From the NCBI RefSeq assembly GCF_014161445.1, contig NZ_JABBXA010000019.1:1-64000 (forward strand): a stretch of DNA of 64,000 nucleotides, read 5' to 3'. The translations under genes were made by a program, and so were the position numbers. This DNA comes from Microbispora sp. H13382 (GTDB lineage: Bacteria > Actinomycetota > Actinomycetes > Streptosporangiales > Streptosporangiaceae). Below, one piece after another: positions 25,294 to 34,242 of this stretch (the first letter of the stretch is position 1; the number at the start of each line of letters is the position of its first letter). A model generated the notes under the pieces. That model ran no database searches and was not told the origin of the DNA. It was given only the letters and a program-made list of their open reading frames with translations.

Positions 25294-26630
25294 CGAACTC
25301 CCCTCCCCTGCCCGACTCCACAGACCCGTCCGCCGCCTCGCCCGCATCGCAGAATCCCGAGCGGAGACGGGAGCCGCTGGAGGGATACGCCGACCACGCC
25401 GATGCCGTACCGCTGTCGGGGTCACTGATCGGCGACGACCCGACCGCGATGTTCCAGGAGATGCGCCGCGAGCACGGACCCGTCGTCCCCGTTCTCCTCG
25501 ACGGCATCCCCGTCTGGTACGTGATCGGTTATCGCGAGCTGCACCATGTCACCAGCCAGCCGCAGTTGTTCGGCCGCGACCCCAGGCGCTGGAACATGCG
25601 GGATCACCTCCCCCCGGACTGGCCGTCGCTCCCGTACGTGACATGGCAGCCGTCCGTGATGCACTGCGAGGGGGCCGAGCACCAGCGGCGGATCGGCGCC
25701 GTCAGCGACGCGCTGGACACCGCCGACCGCACCGAGCTGGCCCTGATCTGCGAGCAGATCGCCGACCTCGCGATCGACGAGTTCTCCGGAGACGGCCAGA
25801 CCGACCTGATCTCCCAGTACGCCTACCGGATTCCGGCTCAGGTCATCACCCGGCTGTTCGGGCTGGCGGAGGCCGACCTGCCGGAGCTGGTCGAGGACGT
25901 CAACTACGTGTTGGGCGGGGGTGAGGAGGCCCCCTCGGCGATTACCCGAATTCTGGACAAGATAAGCCGGCTCATCGCCGACAAGCGCACCCAGCCGGGC
26001 CACGACATCACCTCGCACATGCTGGCACACCTAGCGCGACTCTCCGACGAGGAGATCGTCATGGACCTGATCGTGGTGATAATCGCCTCCCACGACAGCA
26101 GCGCCAACTGGATCGGCAGCGCCCTGCGGCTGATGCTGGTGGACGACCACTTCTCGATGAGCCTGCAGGGCGGCCGCAGCAGCGTCGGCGAGGCGCTGAA
26201 CGATGTGCTGTGGAAGGACCCGCCCTCGCCGAGCCTGCACCCACGCTGGGCCGTGCAGGACTGCGAGCTGGCCGGGCGGCGCATCCGCCGGGGCGACATG
26301 CTGGTGCTCGGCGTCGCCGCGGCCAACGCCGATCCGCAGGTGCAACCGGCCGCCCATGCCGACTCCGGCGCCAACCGGGCGCACATGTCCTTCGGCCACG
26401 GCGAGTACGGTTGTCCCTTCCCCGCGCCCGAGCTCGCCGAGATCATCGCCAAGACGGCCGTGGAGGTCCTCCTCGACCGGCTGCCCGACGTCTACCTCGC
26501 CGTGAAACCTGACGCGCTGCGTTGGCGCCCTTCGCTGTGGGTTCGCACCCTGGAGGCCCTGCCCGTACGGTTCAGCCCGACCGTGCCGACCGGCCAGGGC
26601 CCGTCGAACACCTGGAGCGCCTCCAGGTGA
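25290..26630 (+). CDS. cvnE: conservon cytochrome P450 CvnE (CYP157-like), lacking ExxR
   Basis: 446 residues with a P450 fold. The heme cysteine is Cys375 in SFGHGEYGCPFP, where the usual His/Arg two residues before Cys and the final Gly are replaced. The K-helix, normally ExxR, reads EALNDVLWKDPP (301-311), so the Arg is Trp and the canonical Glu is Asp. The I-helix reads IIASHDSSANWIG with no Thr pair. Loss of ExxR is a documented trait of the CYP157 family found in Streptomyces conservons, and the gene order matches. The GTG start overlaps the cvnD stop (GTGA). The redox partner and substrate are unknown. Confidence 0.9.
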   Translation: MTNSPPLPDSTDPSAASPASQNPERRREPLEGYADHADAVPLSGSLIGDDPTAMFQEMRREHGPVVPVLLDGIPVWYVIGYRELHHVTSQPQLFGRDPRRWNMRDHLPPDWPSLPYVTWQPSVMHCEGAEHQRRIGAVSDALDTADRTELALICEQIADLAIDEFSGDGQTDLISQYAYRIPAQVITRLFGLAEADLPELVEDVNYVLGGGEEAPSAITRILDKISRLIADKRTQPGHDITSHMLAHLARLSDEEIVMDLIVVIIASHDSSANWIGSALRLMLVDDHFSMSLQGGRSSVGEALNDVLWKDPPSPSLHPRWAVQDCELAGRRIRRGDMLVLGVAAANADPQVQPAAHADSGANRAHMSFGHGEYGCPFPAPELAEIIAKTAVEVLLDRLPDVYLAVKPDALRWRPSLWVRTLEALPVRFSPTVPTGQGPSNTWSASR

Positions 26631-27050
26631 GGTCAGGCCGGAACGGAGTCCGGCGACGCGCCGTATGCGGCTCACGACCAGCGGGCCGAATTCTCAGGCG
26701 TAGCCTTCCAGCCCGTCCACCGAGGTCAAAGTGTCCGACGTGAAGCTCACCGGCTTCCTCGTCGACGCGGGTCCCCATCCGACGTGCTCACCGAAGTCGG
26801 CCCTCAGGGGGCGAGCGCGGCCGGACGATCTTCCTCCAGCCCATCGGGGACCCAGAGTTGCCCCAGGTCACGATCAAGGGCTGATCAGATCTCGATGTAC
26901 TGAGCTGCCAGGCTTGTGACCGGTTCATCCGCCGCCCGGCCCGCCTGCTCCGGAACGGCCGCGGTTCTCATCGGTGCGCCCGATCAACGCGGCCTCCCGG
27001 CCTCCTGCCGAACCTGAGACGGAGAGAGTGGTGGGGCCCCTTGAGCGGGC
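26631..27050. other. gene-poor stretch after the conservon
   Basis: No convincing gene in about 420 bp. A 62-codon frame from the GTG at 26731 has no Shine-Dalgarno, no -10 box 6-7 nt upstream and no recognisable motif. The DNA may hold decayed sequence. Confidence 0.4.
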
Positions 27051-27087
27051 GGGGCCGGCCACCTCGCCGAGCGGGGCGGCCGGCCCC
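27051..27087 (-). terminator. terminator of the secreted-protein gene
   Basis: GGGGCCGGCC / GGCCGGCCCC, a perfect 10-bp stem with a 17-nt loop, 8 bp after the minus-strand stop at 27095. Confidence 0.7.
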
Positions 27088-27094
27088 TTCCGGG

Positions 27095-27526
27095 TCAGGC
27101 CGTGATCTGCTTCTCGTTCCAGGTGTAGTAGAGGTAGGTGCTGCCGGGCCCGGTCATCGTGCCGTAGACCTGCCAGAAGGTGTTGGCGCCGGGCGAGAAG
27201 CGGAAGATCTTGTCCCCGGGCCGGTCGTCCACGATCACGCGCTGTGACCCGGTGGCCCCGATCCGGACCTCGACCGTGAGTGTCGAGGTGTCCGGGATGT
27301 CGAGGCAGATCTCGTACGTGTACGCCGTCGGACCGCTGATGTTGTAGATGCGACCGTCCAACGCCGACCACTCCATGTTGGTGAGGATGTAGCTGTTCAG
27401 AGCCCGCGTGTACCCGCCTGCGGAGCAGTCGACCGCGGGCGCGTCCGCGGATGCGGGGCCGATGCCGGTGAGCGTGGTGCCGAGGGCGCCGGCGACGACG
27501 GCGAGAACGGAGATGGTGCGCTTCAT
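27095..27526 (-). CDS. small secreted protein of unknown function
   Basis: 143 residues; a signal peptide (MKRTISVLAVVAGALGTTLT, cleavage after ASA) and a mature ~115-residue domain with two cysteines (DCSAGGYTRAL, EICLDIPD) that could form a disulphide. Predicted beta-rich (SALDGRIYNISGPTAYTYE, STYLYYTWNEKQITA). I do not recognise the family. The ATG at 27526 has GAGGAGAGG upstream. A promoter with TTGTCC-17-CAAAAT is 58-86 bp upstream. Confidence 0.75.
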   Translation of the reverse strand: MKRTISVLAVVAGALGTTLTGIGPASADAPAVDCSAGGYTRALNSYILTNMEWSALDGRIYNISGPTAYTYEICLDIPDTSTLTVEVRIGATGSQRVIVDDRPGDKIFRFSPGANTFWQVYGTMTGPGSTYLYYTWNEKQITA

Positions 27527-27583
27527 GCCTCTCCTCATCCGTGCAGTTACCCCTCCAACCCCAAATAGTTGAAGGCTTAACCG

Positions 27584-27612
27584 ATTTTGACTTGCTTGCC
27601 ATTTTTGGACAA
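27584..27612 (-). promoter_or_regulatory. promoter of the secreted-protein gene (TTGTCC-17-CAAAAT)
   Basis: On the minus strand TTGTCC (27612-27607) and CAAAAT (27589-27584) are 17 bp apart; start near 27577 gives a 50-nt leader. The divergent region 27527-27866 (340 bp) is noticeably AT-rich and holds no gene. Confidence 0.5.
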
Positions 27613-27695
27613 GGTCGTACAGAAAAGTGTCTAATTTTGAGTCAAGCGTCACGTTCAGCCACCCCTCCCGCCCCAAGCTAACTTCGTCCTCGACG

Positions 27696-27724
27696 TTGAC
27701 GATGTTTCATCGATGGCATAACTT
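27696..27724 (+). promoter_or_regulatory. promoter of the serine hydrolase gene (TTGACG-17-TAACTT)
   Basis: TTGACG (27696-27701) and TAACTT (27719-27724) with a 17-bp spacer; transcription would start near 27731, giving a leader of about 136 nt before the ATG at 27867. Confidence 0.5.
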
Positions 27725-27866
27725 TGTCCACGATAGAGACGGTGTTGGCGCGCTCGCCACGCGTACCGGAAAAGCCGCCACGACGGCCCGGGTGGCGCCT
27801 GGCTCATCGGCACCTGCGACGCCGGCTCCTCCCCGCACACCACGATCGTTCGGAAGGCGATGACGC

Positions 27867-29036
27867 ATGCCCGCAATCGGCGGCGAGACCGCACCTGGAT
27901 TCGAAGCAGTACGTGAGGCGTTCGCGGCGAATCTGTCCGGCGGGCAGGAGGTGGGGGCCGCGGTCGCCGTCTACCTGCACGGCCGGAAGGTCGTCGACCT
28001 GTGGGGCGGGATCGCCGACCCCGGGACGGGCCGCCCCTGGGAACGCGACACCCTGGCGGTCGTGTTCTCCACCACCAAGGGCGTCACCGCCGCCTGCGCG
28101 CACCTGCTGGCCCAGCGGGGCGAACTGGACCTGGACGCACCGGTCGCCCGCTACTGGCCGGAGTTCGCGGCGAACGGCAAGGACCGGATCCCGGTGCGCT
28201 GGCTGCTCACCCACCAGGCCGGGCTGCCCGCGATCGACAACCCGATCACCCCGGCGCAGGCGATCGCCTGGGACCCGATGGTGACCGCGCTGGCCGCCCA
28301 GCGGCCGTTCTGGGAGCCGGGCACCGAGCACGGCTACCACGCGCACACGTACGGCTGGCTGGTCGGCGAGGTGATCCGCCGGGTGACCGGCCGCAGCCTC
28401 GGCGCCTTCCTCGCCGAAGAGATCGCCGCACCGCTCGGCCTCGACCTGTGGATCGGGCTGCCGGAGTCCGAGCAGCACCGGGTCAGCCGGATCGTCACCA
28501 CCCCGATCGACCTCGGCGCGCTGACCGGGATCGACCTGGACGCCCTTCCCGAGTCCGCGCGCGAGGTGATGCGCGCCTACGCCGATCCCACGTCGCTGAC
28601 CATGCGGGCGATGACCGTCGTCACGCCCCTGCTGAACCACGACGACCCCGCCGAGCAGTTCGCCGAGATGCCCTCGACCAACGGCATCTGCACCGCCCGC
28701 GCGCTGGCCCGCTTCTACGCCGCGCTGATCGGCGAGGTCGACGGGCATCGCATCCTGTCGCCCGGCACTTTGGCGGCGGCGATCGCGCAACAGGCCGGCG
28801 GCGTGGACCGCGTCCTGCGCGTGCCCGTCCGGATCGCCACCGGTTTCGGCCTGCCCACCCCCGACGCCTTCTGGTACGGCCCGGCCGCCTTCGGGTTCCC
28901 CGGCTACGGCGGATCGCTCGGCTTCGCCGACCCGGCGTCCGGCCTGGCCTTCGGCTACGTCATGAACCGCATTCAGGAGGGCGTGCCGGACAGCAGAGCC
29001 GCCACGCTCCTCGACGCGGTCCGCGGCGCGACCTGA
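27867..29036 (+). CDS. beta-lactamase-fold serine hydrolase (class C/esterase VIII type)
   Basis: 389 residues. The nucleophile motif SxxK is FSTTKGV near residue 69, the second motif tyrosine is in EHGYHAHTYGWLVGE, and a GFPGYGG segment near 350 is the KTG-equivalent region. No signal peptide, so the enzyme is cytoplasmic and more likely an esterase or peptidase than a resistance beta-lactamase. ATG start. Confidence 0.85.
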   Translation: MPAIGGETAPGFEAVREAFAANLSGGQEVGAAVAVYLHGRKVVDLWGGIADPGTGRPWERDTLAVVFSTTKGVTAACAHLLAQRGELDLDAPVARYWPEFAANGKDRIPVRWLLTHQAGLPAIDNPITPAQAIAWDPMVTALAAQRPFWEPGTEHGYHAHTYGWLVGEVIRRVTGRSLGAFLAEEIAAPLGLDLWIGLPESEQHRVSRIVTTPIDLGALTGIDLDALPESAREVMRAYADPTSLTMRAMTVVTPLLNHDDPAEQFAEMPSTNGICTARALARFYAALIGEVDGHRILSPGTLAAAIAQQAGGVDRVLRVPVRIATGFGLPTPDAFWYGPAAFGFPGYGGSLGFADPASGLAFGYVMNRIQEGVPDSRAATLLDAVRGAT

Positions 29037-29114
29037 GGCGGCGTCGACGGAGTACCGCCGCGCCGGGCGGCGATTGGAGTGACTCCCCCGCACGAAGCCG
29101 GGCAGGATGCTGGG

Positions 29115-29624
29115 ATGACTGACACACGTATCGATCCCCCTGTCGCCGCGGACGAGCGCACGATGCTGCGCGCCTGGCTGGACTGGCACCGTGAGACCCT
29201 CGCGGTGAAGTGCGAGGGCCTCACGGAAGAGCAGCTGCGGCTGCGCTCGGTGCAGCCCTCCAGCATGTCGCTGCTCGGCCTCGTACGGCACATGGCCGAC
29301 GTCGAGCGATCCTGGTTCCGGCGGCGGCTGAACGGCGAGGACCTGAACGGCATCTACTACGGCGATGACGACCCGGACGGCGAGTTCGACAACGTGGACA
29401 CCGCGTCCGCCGAGGAGGCCTTCGCGACGTGGCGCGCGGAGATCGAGCACGCGCGGGCGGCCGAGGAGGCCTGCGCCGACCTGGACGCCATGACGAAGAC
29501 GGCCCGTGACGGCGTCCACTACTCGCTGCGCTGGATCATGTGCCACATGATCGAGGAGTACGCCCGCCACAACGGCCACGCCGATCTGCTGCGCGAGCGC
29601 ATCGACGGCGTGACGGGCGAGTAG
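29115..29624 (+). CDS. DinB-family (DUF664) protein
   Basis: 169 residues with the DinB four-helix fold and its metal-binding His triad: VRHMADVERSW, IMCHMIEEYARH and HNGHADLLRE. The YYGDDDPDGEFDNVDT insertion is typical of actinobacterial mini-DinB/DUF664 proteins, which are probable thiol-dependent (mycothiol) transferases. The ATG at 29115 has no Shine-Dalgarno but CAGGAT lies exactly 6 nt before it, so the mRNA may be leaderless. Confidence 0.82.
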   Translation: MTDTRIDPPVAADERTMLRAWLDWHRETLAVKCEGLTEEQLRLRSVQPSSMSLLGLVRHMADVERSWFRRRLNGEDLNGIYYGDDDPDGEFDNVDTASAEEAFATWRAEIEHARAAEEACADLDAMTKTARDGVHYSLRWIMCHMIEEYARHNGHADLLRERIDGVTGE

Positions 29625-29638
29625 CCCGCCCGGCGGGC

Positions 29639-30943
29639 TCAGCCGGACAGGCGGACCGGGTTGACGAGGTCGGCGTAGATGAGAAGGCCGCCCATGACGA
29701 CCAGCAGGGCCGCCATGACGTACGTCAGCGGGAGCGCCTTGGCCACGTCCACGTAACCGGGGGCGGGCCGGCGGCGCACCCGCGCGAGGGCCCGCTTGAG
29801 GCCCTCCCAGAGCCCGCCGGCGATGTGCCCGCCGTCGAGCGGCAGCAGCGGGATCAGGTTGAACATGCCCACCGCGAGGTTCAGCGCGGCCAGCAGGTTG
29901 ATGAAGATTTCGATCTTGCTTTCGACCGAGAGGTCCGAGGCGGCGATCTCACCGCCGATCCGGCCCGCCCCCACGATGCCGATCGGCCCGTTCGGGTCGC
30001 GCTTGTCTCCGGAGAACGCGGCGTTCCACACGCCGACCATCTTCTTGGGGATGTTGACCATCGCGACGGCGGTGCGCTCGGTCAGGTCCCACATCTGCCC
30101 GACGACGTAGCCGGGGCCCTTCTTCTCGACGACGGTGGTCGGGCTCACGCCCAGGAAGCCGACGTTCTTCTCGACCTTGTCGGGGTCGGTCAGCGAGGGC
30201 ATGTCCTGCGCGATCAGGTCGACCCGCACGTCGGTCCGTTGCCCGCCCCGCTCGATGCCGAGCGTCGTCACCCCCGCGCCGTGCTCCCGGATCAGCCGCT
30301 GCGCCGTCGACCAGTCGGTGACCGCCGTGCCGCCGATGGCGACGATGTGGTCGCCGGGCCGCAGGCCGGCCTTGGCGGCGGGCGTCAGCGGATCGCTGTC
30401 CCGGCAGTCGCGGTGCTGCGCCTCGGCGGCCGGGATGGCGCACTTGGACACCGAGGACACGACCGGGGTCTGCTCGCGCACGCCGAACCCCATGATCACG
30501 ACCGCGAACAGCACGAACGCCAGCACGAAGTTCATCGCCGGGCCGCCGGCCATGATGATGACCTTCTGCCACCAGGGCTTGCGGTAGAAGACCCGGTTCT
30601 CGTCCCCCGGCCGGATCTCCTCCGAGGCGACGGCCCGCGCGTTCTCGATGAGCCCCTGCCAGGGGCCCGTGGAGACGCTGCGCAGCTTGCCCGGCTCGTC
30701 CGAGGGGCGCGGCGGGAGCATGCCGATCATGCGGATGTAGCCGCCGAGCGGGATCCACTTCACGCCGTACTCGGTCTCGCCCCGCCTGCGCGACCACATC
30801 GTGGGCCCGAAACCTACCATGTATTGGGTCACGCGGACACCGAAGAGCTTGGCGGGCACGAGGTGCCCGATCTCATGAAGCGCGATCGAGAGCAGCAGGC
30901 CCACGAAGACGATCACGAATCCGGCCACGATGAGCCAGCTCAT
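29639..30943 (-). CDS. rip1: site-2 metalloprotease Rip1/RseP (M50B)
   Basis: 434 residues of membrane zinc protease. HEIGH (23-27) in the first transmembrane helix, a PDZ domain at about 180-270 (AGLRPGDHIVAIGGTAV), and the LDGGH motif in the third helix (NLIPLLPLDGGHIAG), plus a last helix near the C-terminus. The family releases anti-sigma factors by intramembrane cleavage. In many actinobacteria it lies between dxr and ispG; neither is here. The start is the ATG at 30943 beginning MSWLIVAGF, the family's usual N-terminus. It is convergent with the DinB gene (14 bp). Confidence 0.92.
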   Translation of the reverse strand: MSWLIVAGFVIVFVGLLLSIALHEIGHLVPAKLFGVRVTQYMVGFGPTMWSRRRGETEYGVKWIPLGGYIRMIGMLPPRPSDEPGKLRSVSTGPWQGLIENARAVASEEIRPGDENRVFYRKPWWQKVIIMAGGPAMNFVLAFVLFAVVIMGFGVREQTPVVSSVSKCAIPAAEAQHRDCRDSDPLTPAAKAGLRPGDHIVAIGGTAVTDWSTAQRLIREHGAGVTTLGIERGGQRTDVRVDLIAQDMPSLTDPDKVEKNVGFLGVSPTTVVEKKGPGYVVGQMWDLTERTAVAMVNIPKKMVGVWNAAFSGDKRDPNGPIGIVGAGRIGGEIAASDLSVESKIEIFINLLAALNLAVGMFNLIPLLPLDGGHIAGGLWEGLKRALARVRRRPAPGYVDVAKALPLTYVMAALLVVMGGLLIYADLVNPVRLSG

Positions 30944-31133
30944 CAGCGCGTACCCCCGAGGTGGAGAAGGTGCCCTGGCAGACGAAGCACCTTTCGAGCG
31001 TAGCCCACCGGCGCGAGAGCGAAGACTTTTCCGGCCCGGGTTCGGCTTGCCCACCCGTGACCGATTAGGGACACTTCGTTGACAGTACGCAATTGGTCGA
31101 TCACCCTTTGAGAGACGTGCAGAGGGGAGCATC

Positions 31134-31739
31134 TTGATCCGGATCCTGGTGGCCGAGCATCTTCCGTTGGTACGGCGTGGCCTGGTCGCGTCCCTCGACG
31201 GGGAGGACGACCTGCGGGTGGTCGCGGACGTCGGGTCGGGCGAGGACATCGTGCCCGCGGCGCTGGACGTGCGACCGGACGCCGCCGTCATCGACGCGGA
31301 CCTGCCCGGCGTGGACGGGCTCAGCGCGGCGGCACGGCTCGGCGAGAAGGTGCCGCGCTGCCGGGTGATGCTGCTGTCGGCGCAGCCGAGCCCGGGTCAC
31401 GTGAAGCGGGCCTTCGCGACGGGCGTCCTGGGCTACCTGAGCATCGAGGTGGGCCCTGAGCAGCTCGCCGACGGCATCCGCCGGATCACCGCCGGGCGCC
31501 GGGTCGTCGACTCCGAGCTGGCGGTCGCCGCGCTGGAGGCCGCCGACTGCCCGCTGACGCCGCGGGAGCACGAGGTGCTGCGGCTCGCGGCAGGGGGCGC
31601 GCGCCCGAAGGAGATCGCCGCGGAGCTGGCCCTGTCCGTCGGCACCGTGCGCAATCACCTGTCGCGCATCCTCGTCAAGACCGGGGCGCGCAGCCGCGTC
31701 GACGCCGTCCGCATCGCCACCGACTCCGGCTGGCTGTGA
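31134..31739 (+). CDS. LuxR/NarL-type response regulator
   Basis: 201 residues: receiver domain 1-115 with the phospho-acceptor Asp54 (AVIDADLPGVDG) and a C-terminal LuxR HTH (LTPREHEVLRLAAGGARPKEIA, GTVRNHLSRILVKTG). The conserved lysine of receivers, normally in GYLLK, is replaced (GYLSIE), so phosphorylation-dependent switching may be altered. TTG start at 31134 with GGAG 4 nt upstream. No sensor kinase gene is adjacent; instead a SpoIIE phosphatase gene converges with it (1-bp gap). Confidence 0.87.
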   Translation: MIRILVAEHLPLVRRGLVASLDGEDDLRVVADVGSGEDIVPAALDVRPDAAVIDADLPGVDGLSAAARLGEKVPRCRVMLLSAQPSPGHVKRAFATGVLGYLSIEVGPEQLADGIRRITAGRRVVDSELAVAALEAADCPLTPREHEVLRLAAGGARPKEIAAELALSVGTVRNHLSRILVKTGARSRVDAVRIATDSGWL

Positions 31740-31740
31740 G

Positions 31741-32853
31741 CTAAGGGCGCCAGATCAGGACGAGCGCGCAGTCGTCGTTGTGGCCGGAGGACATCGACTG
31801 GACGAGCTGCCGGGCCTTGTCCCGGAATCCGGACGGCAGCAGCCGCTCCGCCTCTCCCAGCAACCGGTCGAGCCCGGCGTCGATGTCCCGGCCGGGCTGC
31901 TCGATCAGCCCGTCGGTGAACAGCATGAGCGCGTCGCCTCTGCGCAGCACCCCGCTGTCGGTCTCGCACGCCAGGTCCGGAACCACGCCGAGCACGACGC
32001 CCTTCGCCGTGGACACCCGCCACGTGCCCGACCCGGCGTCGAACCGCACCACCGGCGGGTGTCCGGCCGAGGTGATGGTGTACGCCCCCGTGGACAGGTC
32101 GAGGTCGAGGTGGACGGCGGTGACGAACCCCTCGTCGCCGAGCTGGCGGTGCAGGTAGGAGTTGCACGCGACGAGGAAGTCGTCCACCGAGCCGAGCAGC
32201 CCGCCGAAGGTGCCCGACAGCATGAGTGCGCGGGTGCCCGCGTCCACGCCCTTGCCGGACACGTCGACGACCGCGACCTGGACCCGGTCGCCCTCCCGCA
32301 TCGAGACGACGAAGTCGCCGCCGAACGACGATCCCCCGGCCTGCTTGAGCACCACCTTGCCACCCCAGTCCTTGGGCAGCGACGGCAGCTCGCTCTGCCG
32401 CTTGAGCCGGTCGCGCAGCTCCAGCAGCATCGCGTCGCCGCGCAGGCCCTGGACGCCGAGCTTGCCCCGGGTCCGGGCCATCGTCCACGCCAGCGCGGCG
32501 GTGAAGCCCATCGTGATCAGAAGGCCGGGCCCGACGCTGGGCACCCCCGTGATCGGTCCCATGTATGTCAGGGACGCCACGACCACGCACAGCAGGATCG
32601 CGAGGCTGCGCAGCCGGAGCTGGAGGCCGCCGATCAGGGTGAAGAGGATCAGCAGCGAGGGCGAGAACCAGTACGCCGACACCTCCGCGTCGAGCACGCC
32701 GACCACGATGGTGAGCACGGCGAGAGCGATGAGCAGGTACCGGTCCCTCGACCAGACTTTCCTGACGAAACGAACCAACGGCACCAGGAGCGGTACGCGC
32801 GCCAGGAGCGCGCGCAGCCGAGGAGGGATCAGCGGCGCCGGACGGGAAGTCAT
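31741..32853 (-). CDS. membrane PP2C-type (SpoIIE) serine phosphatase
   Basis: 370 residues. Four or so hydrophobic segments at about 38-125 (YLLIALAVLTIVVGVL, LLILFTLIGGLQ, LAILLCVVVASLTYMG, LLITMGFTAALAWTMA) anchor it in the membrane, and the C-terminal SpoIIE domain carries the metal-binding motifs SSFGGDFVVSM, VVDVSGKGVDAGTRAL, ITSAGHPPVV, LFTDGLIEQPG and GHNDDCALVLIW. It probably dephosphorylates a STAS anti-anti-sigma factor in response to a membrane signal. The ATG at 32853 has GAGG 5 nt upstream and a TACAGT -10 candidate close by. Confidence 0.88.
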   Translation of the reverse strand: MTSRPAPLIPPRLRALLARVPLLVPLVRFVRKVWSRDRYLLIALAVLTIVVGVLDAEVSAYWFSPSLLILFTLIGGLQLRLRSLAILLCVVVASLTYMGPITGVPSVGPGLLITMGFTAALAWTMARTRGKLGVQGLRGDAMLLELRDRLKRQSELPSLPKDWGGKVVLKQAGGSSFGGDFVVSMREGDRVQVAVVDVSGKGVDAGTRALMLSGTFGGLLGSVDDFLVACNSYLHRQLGDEGFVTAVHLDLDLSTGAYTITSAGHPPVVRFDAGSGTWRVSTAKGVVLGVVPDLACETDSGVLRRGDALMLFTDGLIEQPGRDIDAGLDRLLGEAERLLPSGFRDKARQLVQSMSSGHNDDCALVLIWRP

Positions 32854-32958
32854 GATGGCCTCGACTGTATCCGGACATCCCAGCTGGCGGCACCTGCTTG
32901 ACCAAGGTCTAGATCATCCGGCACGGATATTGGCTCGCCCCGCACGGCGGTCCGCTTC

Positions 32959-32964
32959 TACGGT
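32959..32964 (+). promoter_or_regulatory. -10 box (TACGGT) of a leaderless promoter for the Eis-like gene
   Basis: TACGGT, then 6 nt, then ATG at 32971; no Shine-Dalgarno. Confidence 0.5.
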
Positions 32965-32970
32965 GATTCG

Positions 32971-34206
32971 ATGAGCATCGCCGTCCGCCCCATCGAGGAA
33001 GCCGAGTGGCCGGCTTTCGTGGCCGTCGCCTACGAGGCGTTCAGCTCCACCTATCCCCTGGAGATCGCCGACCGCTGGCGCGAGATCATGGAGATCGACC
33101 GCCTGGTGTCCGCCTTCGACGGCGACCTGCCGGTCGGCTGCGCCGGCGCGCTGTCCTTCCGGATGACGGTCCCCGGCGGGTCCATCCCCGTCGCCGGGGT
33201 CACGTCGGTGGGCGTGCTCCCCTCACACCGCCGGCGGGGCGTGCTGACCGCGCTGATGACCCATCAGCTGCACGACCTGCACGACAGCGGGGGTGAGGCC
33301 GTCGCCGCGCTCTACGCCAGCGAGGCCGGCATCTACGGCCGCTTCGGGTACGGCAGGGCCGCCGACGCCCTCAACTTCCGCATCCCCACCCACGGCTCGG
33401 CCTTCACCCGCTCGGCCCCCGCCGATCCCGCGCTACGCCTCCGGGGGGCGTGGCCGGCCGACGAGCTCGCCGGGCTCCGCCGGGTCTACGACGCCGTACA
33501 GCCCGGCCGTCCCGGCCTGTACGGGCGCTCGGAGGCGTACTGGCGGGCCGAGATCCTCCCGGACACCGACCACGACCGGGGCGGGATGGGCCCGCTGCGC
33601 TGCCTGATCGCGGAGGACCCGGCGGGGCCCCGCGGCTACGCGCTGTTCCGGGCGAAGTCCGGCTGGAACGAGCACAACGTGCCGGACGGGGAGGTCCGGC
33701 TCCTGGAGTTGCATGCCTCCGACCCCGCGGCGTACGCGCTGGTCTGGCGCGGCGTCCTCGACCGCGACCTGTGCGCGGTCGTCCACGCCGAGCGGCGCCC
33801 GATGGACGACCCGATCACGCACCTGCTGGCCGAGCCCCGCCAGCTCAACGCGGTCTGGGTCGACGACCTGTGGGTCCGTCTCGTGGACGTGGACCGGGCC
33901 CTGGCCGCCCGCGCCTACGCCGCCCCCGCCGACCTTGTCGTCGAGGTGGAGGACGAGGTCTGCCCGTGGAACGCCGGACGCCGGCGGCTGAAGGCGGCCG
34001 GCGGGGAGGGGTCGTGCGAGCGGAGCGAGGCGCCCGCGGACCTCACGCTGCCGGTCGGCGTGCTGGGCGCGGCGTACCTCGGCGGGCGGCCTCTGATCGC
34101 GGCGGCGGAGGCCGGACTGGTGCGGGAGCACCGGGCGGGCGCCCTGCGCGAGCTGTCGGCCGCGATGGCGTGGGACCCCGCACCGTGGGGCTGCCGGGTG
34201 TTCTGA
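32971..34206 (+). CDS. Eis-like GNAT N-acetyltransferase
   Basis: 411 residues, the size of the three-domain Eis family: N-terminal GNAT with acetyl-CoA loop VGVLPSHRRRGVLTALM, a second degenerate GNAT region, and a C-terminal sterol-carrier-like domain. The chain ends in a terminal Phe (WGCRVF), matching the C-terminal carboxylate that serves as catalytic base in Eis enzymes; YGRFGYGRA is also typical. Eis proteins acetylate amines of aminoglycosides and other substrates; the native substrate here is unknown. The mRNA is probably leaderless. Confidence 0.88.
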   Translation: MSIAVRPIEEAEWPAFVAVAYEAFSSTYPLEIADRWREIMEIDRLVSAFDGDLPVGCAGALSFRMTVPGGSIPVAGVTSVGVLPSHRRRGVLTALMTHQLHDLHDSGGEAVAALYASEAGIYGRFGYGRAADALNFRIPTHGSAFTRSAPADPALRLRGAWPADELAGLRRVYDAVQPGRPGLYGRSEAYWRAEILPDTDHDRGGMGPLRCLIAEDPAGPRGYALFRAKSGWNEHNVPDGEVRLLELHASDPAAYALVWRGVLDRDLCAVVHAERRPMDDPITHLLAEPRQLNAVWVDDLWVRLVDVDRALAARAYAAPADLVVEVEDEVCPWNAGRRRLKAAGGEGSCERSEAPADLTLPVGVLGAAYLGGRPLIAAAEAGLVREHRAGALRELSAAMAWDPAPWGCRVF

Positions 34207-34242
34207 GCCGCGCCGCGGACAGCCGGGGCGTAGGCTTCGGGC

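Noticed and set aside
26731..26919. 62-codon frame starting at a GTG
   Set aside because: No Shine-Dalgarno, no leaderless -10 box, no motif and atypical composition in the second half.
27867..29036. antibiotic-resistance beta-lactamase
   Set aside because: No signal peptide and class C/esterase-like motifs; an esterase or peptidase role is more likely.
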